From assembly GCA_016292805.1 (NCBI GenBank), contig JAEDFM010000017.1, forward strand, positions 1 to 41,352: a stretch of 41,352 nt of DNA. Reading direction: 5' to 3'. Below, one piece after another: positions 32,171 through 40,535 of this stretch. Position 1 is the first letter of the stretch. Every line of letters starts with the position of its first letter. The translations under genes and the position numbers were made by a program. The notes under the pieces are model-generated. The model searched no databases, was not told the DNA's origin, and saw only the letters and a list, made by a program, of their open reading frames with translations. This DNA is from Treponema sp. (GTDB lineage: Bacteria; Spirochaetota; Spirochaetia; Treponematales; Treponemataceae).

Positions 32171-33538
32171 TCACATATATTTTTCAATTAACTCTGGTTT
32201 AATACGAGTCAGCTCTTCTTTTGGAAGTTCTTTCAAAATTTCCCAGCCCAAATCCAAAGTCTGTGCTATTGTACGGTCTTCGTATTCGCCCTGACCAAAG
32301 AATTCTTTTTCAAGTCTTTCACCAAAATGCAGATACTGGCGGTCTAAATCAGAAAGTTCTTCTTCACCAATAATAGCAGCCAGATTACGAATTGATTTTA
32401 CCTTTGAATAAGAAGCAAACAACTGAGAAGAAACATTTGCATGGTCTTCGCGAGTCATATCTGGACCAATTCCATCCTTCATCAAACGAGACAAAGATGG
32501 AAGACCGCTTACTGGAGGATAAACACCAGCCTGGAAAAGTTCGCGGCCAAGTACAATCTGACCTTCTGTAATATAACCAGTCAAGTCAGGGATTGGATGA
32601 GAAATATCATCATTAGGCATTGTAAGAATAGGAATCTGTGTAATAGAACCTTCACTTCCCTTTACACGACCAGCCCGCTCGTAAAGCTCAGCCAAGTCTG
32701 AATACAAATATCCAGGATAACCTTTACGACCAGGAACTTCACCACGAGTTGTAGAAATTTCACGCAAAGCTTCACAGTAGTTAGTCATATCTGTCATTAC
32801 AACAAGTACATGCATTCCTTTTTCAAATGCAAGATATTCTGCGGCAGTAAGAGCACAACGAGGTGTAATGATACGTTCAATTGAAGGTGCATCTGCCAGA
32901 GACTGAAACATTACTACGTTTGCAAGTACACCAGATTCTTCAAATGTATCAACGAAGAATTTAGCAACATCATATTTAATACCCATTCCAGCAAATACCA
33001 TTACGAACTTTTCATCGGAGTTCAAAAGCTTTGCCTGGCGGATAATCTGTGCTGCAAGTTTATTGTGTGGTAAACCGTTTCCAGAGAAGATTGGAAGCTT
33101 CTGTCCACGAACCAGAGAGTTCATACCGTCAATTGCGGAAATACCTGTCTGAATAAAATCTCGTGGATAAACACGGGCATAAGGATTCATTGGATTTCCG
33201 TTTACATTGCGTTTTTCCTGAGAGATGATTGGAGGATAGTTATCTATAGGTTCACCAAGACCGTTGAATACACGACCAAGCAAACCTTCACCTACGCGAA
33301 GTTCCAAAGGTTCATCTAAAAATTCAAAAGTTGTCTCATCCAAATCAAGACCTGTTGTTGAACCAAAAATCTGAACTACAACAGCTGTATCAGAAATATC
33401 AACAATCTTACCAATACGTTTTTCGCCTGTTCTATCGCGAACACAAACTGTTTCATTGTAGAAAACATTTTCAGTACGTTTAAGAACAACAATTGGTCCA
33501 TCAACAGATGTTACGCCTCTATATTCTATACCTTTCAT
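32171..33538 (-). CDS. atpB: V-type ATPase subunit B (non-catalytic head subunit)
   Basis: This 455-residue protein starts with the family pattern KGIEYRGVTSVDGPIVVL and carries the typical EGLLGRVFNGLGEPID, NPYARVYPRDFIQTGISAIDG and FSGNGLPHNKLAAQI motifs. The P-loop position reads SGNGLPHNK rather than a Walker A GKT, as expected for the regulatory B subunit. It also has VVMTDMTNYCEALREIST and ERAGRVKGSEGSITQIPIL. It alternates with subunit A in the A3B3 head. It follows atpA by 6 nt and has a short AGGA ribosome site. Confidence 0.95.
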   Translation of the reverse strand: MKGIEYRGVTSVDGPIVVLKRTENVFYNETVCVRDRTGEKRIGKIVDISDTAVVVQIFGSTTGLDLDETTFEFLDEPLELRVGEGLLGRVFNGLGEPIDNYPPIISQEKRNVNGNPMNPYARVYPRDFIQTGISAIDGMNSLVRGQKLPIFSGNGLPHNKLAAQIIRQAKLLNSDEKFVMVFAGMGIKYDVAKFFVDTFEESGVLANVVMFQSLADAPSIERIITPRCALTAAEYLAFEKGMHVLVVMTDMTNYCEALREISTTRGEVPGRKGYPGYLYSDLAELYERAGRVKGSEGSITQIPILTMPNDDISHPIPDLTGYITEGQIVLGRELFQAGVYPPVSGLPSLSRLMKDGIGPDMTREDHANVSSQLFASYSKVKSIRNLAAIIGEEELSDLDRQYLHFGERLEKEFFGQGEYEDRTIAQTLDLGWEILKELPKEELTRIKPELIEKYM

Positions 33539-33544
33539 AATTTC

Positions 33545-35305
33545 CTACCTTGAAAAAAGTCTTTCTACATCGCCCAGCTGACTATCCAGATGATCTTTAA
33601 TTTTCTGGACTTTATCAAGTTCATCATTTTTAATTACCATTTTAATGCGAACAATTTCATCACAAACTGGAAGATTAACAACATTCTGAAGTAATGCACC
33701 TTTTTTAATACATTCAACAGCCCGTCTGTAATATTCCATAATCAACTGTAAAATTAAAATCTGTTTGTCAGACGAACAATATTTATCTACATCATCAAAA
33801 GCATTCTGCTGAAGGAAGCCGTTTTTAATCATATCTGCAACCTTAAGAATAAGGCGCTGAGAATCTGGAAGTGCATCTGGTCCAATAAGGCGGACAATCT
33901 GCTGCAAACGGTTTTCTTCTTTAAGCAAATCCAAAGATTCCTGACGGAGTTGTCCCCATAAAGGATTATGAGCTTCCCACCAGTCCTTTACTTCATCTGC
34001 ATATTCAGAATAGGAATCAATCCATCCAATTGCAGGATAATGGCGGGCATTTGCCAGTTCACGGTCCAAAGCCCAGAAACAACGGATAAAGCGTTTTGTA
34101 TGCTGAGTTACAGGCTCAGAGAAGTCACCACCTGGAGGCGAAACGGCACCAATTACAGAAACAGAACCTTCCTGTCCTTCAAAGTTTATAACCCGTCCAG
34201 CTCGTTCATAGAAAGAAGCAAGACGAGTTGGAAGATAAGCAGGGAAACCTTCTTCTGCTGGCATTTCTTCCATACGGCCAGAAAGTTCCCGGAGAGCTTC
34301 GGCCCAGCGGGAAGTTGAGTCAGCCATAATAGCAACTGCCATACCCATATCACGGAAATATTCTGCAAGAGTAATACCTGAATAAAGTGAAACTTCGCGG
34401 GCAGCTACAGGCATGTTTGAAGTATTAGCAATAAGAATTGTTCGTTCCATAATAGAACGACCAGTTCTTGGGTCAATAAGTTCAGGGAACTCAGTAAGAA
34501 CATCTGTCATTTCGTTACCGCGTTCACCACAACCAATATATACAATTAAGTCTGCATCACACCATTTTGCAATAGCATGTTGAGTCATTGTTTTACCAGT
34601 TCCGAATCCACCAGGAATTGCAGCTGTACCACCTTTAGAAAGTGGGAAGAAAACATCAATTACACGCTGACCAGTAATTAAAGGCTTAGAAACCCCCAGC
34701 TTCTGAGCGTAAGGTCTTGGCTTACGGACAGGCCAGTACTGAGCCAGCTGAATTTCTTCATCAAGCTCTGTAACACCAATAACATCATCTACTGTGTAAT
34801 CACCTGAACCTTTGAATTTAACCAGAGTTTTACCACGAATAGTTGGAGAAATCATGATTTTTTCTGTAATAGATTCTGTTTCTTTTACAGTTCCCAAAGT
34901 CATTCCAGGTTTTATGGCGCACCCTTCTGCAACACCTTCAGTTGCATCAAAATGCCAGATTTTCTTTACATCAAGAGGTTCTGTTCGAACACCAGGAAGA
35001 AGAAATGCACCAGAAGCTTCATACATTGCCTGCAATGGTCGCTGAATACCATCGTAAATATTTCCAACAACACCAGGACCAAGTCTTAAAGAAAGTGGAC
35101 GCTGAGTACACACAACTTTTTCACCAATGTGCATCCCAGTGTCTTCCTCATATACCTGAATTGTAGCTTTCCCAGCATTCTGGCGAATAATTTCACCAAT
35201 AAGCTTTTTATTTCCTACATCTACTACATCATAAAGACCACAGCCATCAAGGCCTTCTGCATAAACAATAGGTCCCGAAATGCGTGTAATTTTCCCTTCA
35301 ATCAT
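33545..35305 (-). CDS. atpA: V-type ATPase subunit A (catalytic head subunit)
   Basis: This 586-residue protein has the N-terminal barrel GKITRISGPIVYAEGL, the A-specific non-homologous insert (about 110-190) and the Walker A motif GGFGTGKT at residues 232-239, with catalytic Lys238. Further motifs are YIGCGERGNEMTDVL with the catalytic Glu, ADSTSRWAEALRELSGRMEE and FPAYLPTRLASFYERAGRV. The length is normal for bacterial V-type A subunits. The start overlaps the end of atpE by 4 nt. It hydrolyses or makes ATP in rotation with subunit B. Confidence 0.97.
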   Translation of the reverse strand: MIEGKITRISGPIVYAEGLDGCGLYDVVDVGNKKLIGEIIRQNAGKATIQVYEEDTGMHIGEKVVCTQRPLSLRLGPGVVGNIYDGIQRPLQAMYEASGAFLLPGVRTEPLDVKKIWHFDATEGVAEGCAIKPGMTLGTVKETESITEKIMISPTIRGKTLVKFKGSGDYTVDDVIGVTELDEEIQLAQYWPVRKPRPYAQKLGVSKPLITGQRVIDVFFPLSKGGTAAIPGGFGTGKTMTQHAIAKWCDADLIVYIGCGERGNEMTDVLTEFPELIDPRTGRSIMERTILIANTSNMPVAAREVSLYSGITLAEYFRDMGMAVAIMADSTSRWAEALRELSGRMEEMPAEEGFPAYLPTRLASFYERAGRVINFEGQEGSVSVIGAVSPPGGDFSEPVTQHTKRFIRCFWALDRELANARHYPAIGWIDSYSEYADEVKDWWEAHNPLWGQLRQESLDLLKEENRLQQIVRLIGPDALPDSQRLILKVADMIKNGFLQQNAFDDVDKYCSSDKQILILQLIMEYYRRAVECIKKGALLQNVVNLPVCDEIVRIKMVIKNDELDKVQKIKDHLDSQLGDVERLFSR

Positions 35306-35922
35306 TTTTGTCCTCTGAACAATGCGTCTGACAATTCTTCTCTATTTTTATCCAGAAGCTGACCTATAATCTCGCTAAGTGTAAGGCGAACACGGAAAGA
35401 TTTATCTTCACTTTCCAGTAAAATGCCTTCAGGTTTTTCCAGATTATAATCATCTTCCAGAAGAATTTTTCCAAATTTAGTTTCTTCGCAGTTCAAAAGC
35501 TTTGAACCAAGTTTTTTTGAAAGAAATGCTTTTACTTTACTTACATCAAAACCGTAAACATAAGCATTTACTTTTACATCAGAATCAAAAGCATAATTTT
35601 TTGCAGCAACTTCAATTCTTTTATCTTCAGAAAGTCCTGTTAAATAATCATTAATATATTTGGAAAGAGTTTCGCTAATATAACCTACTTTAAAGCGTTC
35701 TTTTTCCAAAGGCATAAAAGCATTCTGATCGTTTTTAAAAGCCATCAGTTTTTTATTGTAAAACTCCTGTTTTTCGGCTTTTACTTTTGCAATATCAGTA
35801 TCAACAGAACTTAAAATTGCTTCACAATCAGCATCTGCTTTCTTTAAAAGCTTATCAGCTTTTTTTCTTGCATCAGCCTGAATTTCTTTATCCAAGATTT
35901 CTGTAGATCTTAATTCCTGCAT
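35302..35922 (-). CDS. atpE: V-type ATPase subunit E (peripheral stalk)
   Basis: This 206-residue protein has an N-terminal helix rich in Ala, Lys and Glu (ILDKEIQADARKKADKLLKKADADCEAI), typical of the stalk coiled coil formed with subunit G/H. A C-terminal alpha/beta domain (TKFGKILLEDDYNLEKPEGILLESEDKSFRV, in parts) ends in SEIIGQLLDKNREELSDALF. This matches the E-subunit pattern. It sits between atpF (12-nt gap) and atpA (4-nt overlap). Homology to E is judged from architecture and position since the family diverges quickly. Confidence 0.85.
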   Translation of the reverse strand: MQELRSTEILDKEIQADARKKADKLLKKADADCEAILSSVDTDIAKVKAEKQEFYNKKLMAFKNDQNAFMPLEKERFKVGYISETLSKYINDYLTGLSEDKRIEVAAKNYAFDSDVKVNAYVYGFDVSKVKAFLSKKLGSKLLNCEETKFGKILLEDDYNLEKPEGILLESEDKSFRVRLTLSEIIGQLLDKNREELSDALFRGQK

Positions 35923-35934
35923 ATTTCTACCTTT

Positions 35935-36267
35935 TTATACTTCCACACCAATAGCTTCTTTAATTGCAGCAGATAATGTCTTTTTACCCTGCATATGCCC
36001 ATTCAATCCTGGGATTTCAACTATTAGAGGAAATTTACCTGTTTTTTGCCATTCAATTTCTTCTTCTTCAATTTGACTGGCAGCTTCCTCTGTTAAAATT
36101 ATAACATGAGGAAGTTCGCTGGTTGGAACATTTGCAATACCCCCTTTACCAGTTACTCTGTTAAAAGCGTCAAGAACTTCTGCTCTTGTTTCTGCAATTG
36201 TTCCATCAACACCAATCAATTTGAAAGCCAGAGTCATTTCACGGCTTCCGATTATATAAAATTTCAT
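35935..36267 (-). CDS. atpF: V-type ATPase subunit F (rotor)
   Basis: This 110-residue protein has the F-subunit Rossmann-like fold: MKFYIIGSREMTLAFKLIGV at the start, a middle LPHVIILTEEAASQIEEEEIEWQ and an end KFPLIVEIPG. Subunit F binds the D shaft and regulates ATP hydrolysis. It is encoded 12 nt after atpK and 12 nt before atpE, in the usual order. Confidence 0.9.
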   Translation of the reverse strand: MKFYIIGSREMTLAFKLIGVDGTIAETRAEVLDAFNRVTGKGGIANVPTSELPHVIILTEEAASQIEEEEIEWQKTGKFPLIVEIPGLNGHMQGKKTLSAAIKEAIGVEV

Positions 36268-36279
36268 TTACTACAAATT

Positions 36280-36588
36280 TTACAAAACCAGAATAAGTAC
36301 ACCTACAAGCATACCCCAAAGACAAATACCTTCTGCAAGACCTACAAAAGGCAAAGCTTTACCAGACAATTCTGCATTTTCACTCATGGCACCCATAGCA
36401 GCAGCACCAATTTTACCTACAGCCATACTGCCACCAAGACAAGCAAGACCTACAGCAAGAGCAGCAGCAATGTACTTAATTCCTGCAACAGCAGAAACTG
36501 TAGCAGCTGCATCACCAGCTTCTTCGGCAAACAAAGCTGTTCCAACCAGAGCAAAAATTGCTAATACAGCAAAAAGTCTTTTTTTCAT
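36280..36588 (-). CDS. atpK: V-type ATPase subunit K (membrane rotor ring, single-hairpin type)
   Basis: This 102-residue protein begins with a signal-like hydrophobic segment (MKKRLFAVLAIFALVGTALFAEE) and then has two membrane helices. The first is GIKYIAAALAVGLACLGGSMAVG and the second PFVGLAEGICLWGMLVGVLIL, whose Glu is the ion-binding residue. Unlike the doubled four-helix K subunit of Enterococcus (about 156 residues), this is a single hairpin with a leader, like the Thermus ring subunit. The ring should therefore have more ion sites per subunit mass. Proton versus sodium use cannot be decided with confidence. AGGAG lies inside the end of atpI, 6 nt before the start. Confidence 0.9.
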   Translation of the reverse strand: MKKRLFAVLAIFALVGTALFAEEAGDAAATVSAVAGIKYIAAALAVGLACLGGSMAVGKIGAAAMGAMSENAELSGKALPFVGLAEGICLWGMLVGVLILVL

Positions 36589-36589
36589 T

Positions 36590-38587
36590 TTATACTCCTA
36601 TTTCAAACTTAAATGGTTTGAATTCACTTCCAGTTTCGTGGAAGAATTTACTAAAGAATTCATAATACTGTAATCGAATTACCTGAATGGCAACAATCAT
36701 ACCTTCAAGAACGATAATTACAGCATTACCTGCAATCATAACAACAATGCCAGCAATACTACCCTGACCACCGCACATTTCTGTTAAGATTAATATTACA
36801 TAGCCAAGAACTGCATGTGAAAGCGCAAATGCACCAACACGAACAAAGCTGACTGTATTTGAAAGATATCCAGAAATAACTTCGATTACTTCTACAATGC
36901 TGGAAATAACATAAGTTCCAAAACCGTTTTCAAGTAAAGGTCGTTTTCCTTCTACAAGATTTTCAAATGGTTCTGCAAAAGCTGCAAAGAACAAGCTTAC
37001 TCCAATAATTACCCAATCATAAGCTGCAATTGCATGATGAGTAAGAACAATTCTTAATATAAGAACAATTATATACCAGAAGAAAACTGCACCTGCCAGA
37101 CCATTCTTTCCGAATATTGCTTCAGCATAATTCTTACGGATAAAGTTATTAATCATATTCAAAATGAGACCAATTGTATTAATAACAAAACCAATTGCTA
37201 CAGCAACACCAAAAACACCAAACATAGCTTTAATTGATGATGGGTCCGAAGATGGCATAAGAGTAAGAATTGGAGCGTGAGGAGTTCCAAACAAACCTGT
37301 TACCCAATAACTGAATGGTTTAAGCCAGGTTTCGTTACTAAAAACCTCACCTGTTAAAAGTCCCATAAAGGAACTGGTAATACCAATAGCCATAAAAATT
37401 GGAGCAAATTTATTCCAGCCCCCAACCTTAATAACCTTACAGGCCATTAAAATACCAGCCAATAAAATTACAAGCCCCTGACCTAAGTCACCAAACATAA
37501 TTCCAAACAAAATTGTAAAGAAAATAGCTACAAACGGTGTTGGATCTATTGTTCCATAAACAGGAGCACCGTAAGAGAAAATAATTCTTTCAAAACTCTT
37601 AACAAACTTTCCATGTGAAAGTTTAACAGGAACCTGTTCTTTATTTGCCATTACGGATGGAACTTCGTATGGTTCATAAATGCGAATTGCTACACGACCT
37701 TCTGTAAGCTGATCAAGCTCAGTCATATAAGCTTCCTGTTCTTTTTCAGGAATCCATCCTGAAACTCTATAAACTAATTCAGTAGATTCCAAAGTTTTTT
37801 TTACAGCATCAATCTGAACACCAATAGCAAAAGCACCTAAAAGAGCAACAAGTTTTTCTTTGTGGGTTTCTGTAAAGTTAGCTTTTTCAGTTTCCATTGA
37901 TTTAAGTAATGCATCAGATTCGGCTTTCTGTGTTTTAAGACTTTCCAGAACATCAGCTGGAACACCTTTAAAATCCTTTGGAACTTCCATTTCTATAAAG
38001 CCATGATTTTTAAGTTCACTTTCCAAAGCAAAACGGCCTTTTTTAGATGATGCAACCATAATACGGGTTTTATCATCACCAAGAGGAACTACAACCGCAT
38101 TAGCCATAAGACTATCTTTTAGACTGTCAAATTCTTCTGCAGGAAGCTTTCCAATTTTTATAGACAAAAATGAAAGATGTTCTAGTTCAGAATAAGAGAC
38201 CTGAAGATTTGAAAATGCCATAGCTTCTTTATAAGCATCATTAACTTTTACAGCAGAATCATTGGCAGCATTGATTCTTTCGCATAATTCATTAAAAGCA
38301 GCAATCAGTCCTGTAGCTTCATTTCTAGTATCTGAAGATGGCGCATTATAAACAGACAAATCCTCATTCAAAGACTGAATTCCAAGATATGCAGCAGCAT
38401 CCAAAAGTTGTTTATAAATCTGACCATCAGTATCAACAGATTCATCACCTTTTTTTTCAGAAGCATCTGAATGCTTTCTAGACTGAAACTGAAATGAACC
38501 TTTCTTACCAATGTATTCAATAACTCTGCTTATATCCTGCTTAAGGACCATAAGTTCTATTAATCGCATCTGAGCTGTTCTTGCCAT
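36590..38587 (-). CDS. atpI: V-type ATPase subunit I (membrane stator, a-subunit)
   Basis: The start is placed at the ATG at 38587 (665 residues), since AGAGG lies 6 nt upstream and the product then begins ARTAQMRLIELMVLKQDISR, as in other I subunits. A longer in-frame start at 38623 lies inside atpC. The N-terminal half is cytosolic with coiled coils that contact the peripheral stalk. The C-terminal half has about seven to eight membrane helices including FVAIFFTILFGIMFGDLGQG and NTVSFVRVGAFALSHAVLG, whose conserved Arg faces the ring Glu. It carries the ion half-channels. It follows atpC by 11 nt and touches atpK. Confidence 0.93.
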   Translation of the reverse strand: MARTAQMRLIELMVLKQDISRVIEYIGKKGSFQFQSRKHSDASEKKGDESVDTDGQIYKQLLDAAAYLGIQSLNEDLSVYNAPSSDTRNEATGLIAAFNELCERINAANDSAVKVNDAYKEAMAFSNLQVSYSELEHLSFLSIKIGKLPAEEFDSLKDSLMANAVVVPLGDDKTRIMVASSKKGRFALESELKNHGFIEMEVPKDFKGVPADVLESLKTQKAESDALLKSMETEKANFTETHKEKLVALLGAFAIGVQIDAVKKTLESTELVYRVSGWIPEKEQEAYMTELDQLTEGRVAIRIYEPYEVPSVMANKEQVPVKLSHGKFVKSFERIIFSYGAPVYGTIDPTPFVAIFFTILFGIMFGDLGQGLVILLAGILMACKVIKVGGWNKFAPIFMAIGITSSFMGLLTGEVFSNETWLKPFSYWVTGLFGTPHAPILTLMPSSDPSSIKAMFGVFGVAVAIGFVINTIGLILNMINNFIRKNYAEAIFGKNGLAGAVFFWYIIVLILRIVLTHHAIAAYDWVIIGVSLFFAAFAEPFENLVEGKRPLLENGFGTYVISSIVEVIEVISGYLSNTVSFVRVGAFALSHAVLGYVILILTEMCGGQGSIAGIVVMIAGNAVIIVLEGMIVAIQVIRLQYYEFFSKFFHETGSEFKPFKFEIGV

Positions 38588-38598
38588 TTTAACCTCTC

Positions 38599-39624
38599 TT
38601 ACTCTGCTTTTATACCAACACACGACATAGCTTCATGTGAATCAATATTCATACGCAAACTTTCAACTGCAGTTCGAATACAGCTTAGTTCATAATTTTT
38701 TATTTTATACCAGGCAATTAAAGAAGCTGTACTCATTGGATACTGATGGAACACCAGCATTGCTTCCTTGTTAATTTTTGCGCGGTTATTAATTTCTATC
38801 CATCTAGGGTCAATTTTCCAGAAAGAGCCTGGCTCCTCCGGATTCAGTAAATCCTTGTATTTCCAGTTTTCCCAATCTGCAAAATTCTCCAGGTCTTTTG
38901 AAAGAATTTCTATTGCAGGGCCAGCTATTGGATCAGCATTATTTGGAGCGTCTGTTACATAAATAAGATTTTTGATGATTTCTTCATTTTCCATCTGATA
39001 ATTAATCTTAAGACGTAAGGCCCAAACTATGTTCTTTATTACATATTCATCGAGATAAAGTTTTTGGAGTGCAGCTCGTGTTTCGCCACCTGTTTTTTGA
39101 ATCGATTTCCACAAATGGTCAATTATCTGCATATCAATTTTGAATTCCAGCCGCTGCTGTTCATGAATATCAGCTACATGGTCATACCACTCAAACTTTG
39201 TACCTTCTGTAATTTTCCTAATATCTGGATAAGCTGCAAAATTTAATTTTGAAAATTTACCTAAATCTATAACAGGAGGACATTTTTGCTCGCCGGCACA
39301 AAGAGCACCACCAACCTCCTTCAGGTTTTCGGCTTCATAAATACAAAGCTGGTCAATTAAAATTTCATCTGGTTTAGCATATTCACCAACAAAGCTTGTA
39401 TACTGGGAAATAAATCTATTAAATGCTTCTTTTTCTATTTCTGCTGTCAGAAGCATTTCTGGAATCTGAGGAACAGGAGTGTTAAACAGCAAAGTCCACA
39501 AAGAAGACAAGTTCCCTGCAGAAAATAATTGAGCTGCTCTGTTCCCTATAAACGATTTTCCTAAAATCCCGCTGGCCTTTGAATAAATAAAAGCATCAGC
39601 GGCAGATTTATCCATATATGCCAT
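38599..39624 (-). CDS. atpC: V-type ATPase subunit C (AC39/d-type)
   Basis: This 341-residue, all-helical protein begins DKSAADAFIYSKASGILGKS and has repeated FNRFISQYTSFVGEY- and KNIVWALRLKINYQM-type segments, as in AC39/NtpC subunits. It ends with a third helical domain (SLIAWYKIKNYELSCIRTAVESLR) that contains the typical family sequence near the C-terminus. It is the funnel that joins the D-F shaft to the K ring. Position between the small coiled-coil subunit and atpI is the standard one. Sequence divergence in this family is high, so confidence partly rests on the order. Confidence 0.85.
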   Translation of the reverse strand: MAYMDKSAADAFIYSKASGILGKSFIGNRAAQLFSAGNLSSLWTLLFNTPVPQIPEMLLTAEIEKEAFNRFISQYTSFVGEYAKPDEILIDQLCIYEAENLKEVGGALCAGEQKCPPVIDLGKFSKLNFAAYPDIRKITEGTKFEWYDHVADIHEQQRLEFKIDMQIIDHLWKSIQKTGGETRAALQKLYLDEYVIKNIVWALRLKINYQMENEEIIKNLIYVTDAPNNADPIAGPAIEILSKDLENFADWENWKYKDLLNPEEPGSFWKIDPRWIEINNRAKINKEAMLVFHQYPMSTASLIAWYKIKNYELSCIRTAVESLRMNIDSHEAMSCVGIKAE

Positions 39625-39639
39625 CTGACTTTCCTTTAT

Positions 39640-39951
39640 TCAGACAAACAAAACTTTATCTAAAACTTCATTAAAGGCTTTTGTATTTTTTTCACTAGAT
39701 TCTAACGAAGAAATATATTCCTGAATTTCTTTATCATGACTTTCTTTAATCTGTTCCAGCTCTTTCTGATAATTCTCTTCAAGAGCTTTTACAGTTTTTT
39801 CGTATCTATCTTTATATTCAGCATTATATTTATTTCTTGCTTCAGCTACTCTTTTCTCTGATTCAATCTGAGCATCATTAATTAATGATGATGCATCTTT
39901 TTCTATAGATAAAAGATGATTAATAATACCAAGTTCTGAATTATTTTCCAT
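39640..39951 (-). CDS. V-type ATPase G/H-type stalk subunit (coiled coil)
   Basis: This small protein of 103 residues starts at the ATG at 39951, with GAGG 6 nt upstream. An in-frame TTG at 39963 overlaps that ribosome site. It is an almost continuous charged helix (SSLINDAQIESEKRVAEARNKY, in parts; ENYQKELEQIKESHDKEIQEY), typical of the stalk subunit that pairs with E (NtpF/AtpH). Its place just before atpC supports this. It lies 12 nt after the EIIA gene. Coiled-coil proteins of this size are hard to assign by sequence alone. Confidence 0.7.
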   Translation of the reverse strand: MENNSELGIINHLLSIEKDASSLINDAQIESEKRVAEARNKYNAEYKDRYEKTVKALEENYQKELEQIKESHDKEIQEYISSLESSEKNTKAFNEVLDKVLFV

Positions 39952-39963
39952 TTTAAGCCTCAA

Positions 39964-40431
39964 TTAACTTTCTAGTGTCATTATATAATTATAAACCTCT
40001 TGGGTGTTTTTTGTAAGTAAAATTTCATGGACAAAATTTGGATTACTTACAATCTGAAGGATATCCCGCAAAACATGCAGATGAGCATTTGTATCTTCTT
40101 CTTCAAAAACAACCTGAAAAACTACATGAACCTTTACTGGGTTTGGATTATTTTTATCTGGATTTTCAAACTCTATTCCAGAACGAGAAATACCAATTGC
40201 AATGGATGTATTTTTTAGATTTTTACAAACAGCATGAGGAACCGCAACAAAAGGATAAATGGCAGTACTCATCTGTTCTTCTCTGGCTAAAAGCGAAGAA
40301 AGCACCTGATTTCTATCAATTTCTGGATTTGTGGCAACAAGCTTTTCTACAAGCTCTGCAATACATTCTTCCTGCTCAGTACTTTCCATATTAATTTTAA
40401 TATTTTCAGGCATTAAAATGTTACTAATCAT
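39964..40431 (-). CDS. PTS EIIA-like (PtsN/fructose-type) protein, first gene of the V-ATPase operon
   Basis: This 155-residue protein has the fold pattern of EIIA-Fru/PtsN: LVEKLVATNPEIDRNQVLSSLLAREEQMST (in parts), the active-site FVAVPHAVCKN with candidate phospho-His66, IAIGISRSGIEF, and VHVVFQVVFEEEDTNAHLHVLRDI. No EIIB or EIIC domain is attached and no sugar transporter is adjacent. It is therefore more likely a regulatory EIIA, as in PTS-Ntr. AGGAGG lies 10 nt before the ATG. Being the first gene of the V-ATPase operon, it may link phosphoenolpyruvate/nitrogen or sugar status to ion-pump expression or activity, but this is inference. Confidence 0.85.
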   Translation of the reverse strand: MISNILMPENIKINMESTEQEECIAELVEKLVATNPEIDRNQVLSSLLAREEQMSTAIYPFVAVPHAVCKNLKNTSIAIGISRSGIEFENPDKNNPNPVKVHVVFQVVFEEEDTNAHLHVLRDILQIVSNPNFVHEILLTKNTQEVYNYIMTLES

Positions 40432-40449
40432 AAAAATCTCGCCTCCTGT

Positions 40450-40483
40450 AAAAAAAATGACCTTGAAACATTACATTTCAAGG
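40450..40483 (-). terminator. Hairpin plus T run between secG and the V-ATPase operon, possible attenuator
   Basis: On the minus strand CCTTGAAA (40476-40483) pairs with TTTCAAGG (40461-40468) around a 7-nt loop. A run of eight T (40450-40457) follows three bases later. It ends only 2 nt before the AGGAGG of the EIIA gene, so no promoter fits between them. It can end secG transcripts and also control entry into the V-ATPase operon. Confidence 0.7.
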
Positions 40484-40505
40484 CCCTCTTTGGTTACTGA
40501 TTAAC

Positions 40506-40534
40506 AGTATATATTAATTTGTATTTTCTGAAAA
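40506..40534 (-). promoter_or_regulatory. Possible V-ATPase operon promoter upstream of the leader hairpin
   Basis: TTTTCA (40529-40534), a 17-bp spacer and TATACT (40506-40511) lie just after the secG stop. Transcripts would include the hairpin at 40450-40483 in their 5' leader. The -35 matches consensus at four of six positions only. Confidence 0.4.
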
Positions 40535-40535
40535 A

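Noticed and set aside
38587..38623. Longer atpI start at 38623
   Set aside because: It would overlap the end of atpC. The ATG at 38587 has AGAGG at good distance and gives the canonical N-terminus.
40038..40394. 118-codon open frame antisense to the EIIA gene
   Set aside because: It is opposite a protein with clear EIIA motifs, and its own translation has no recognisable pattern or start signal.
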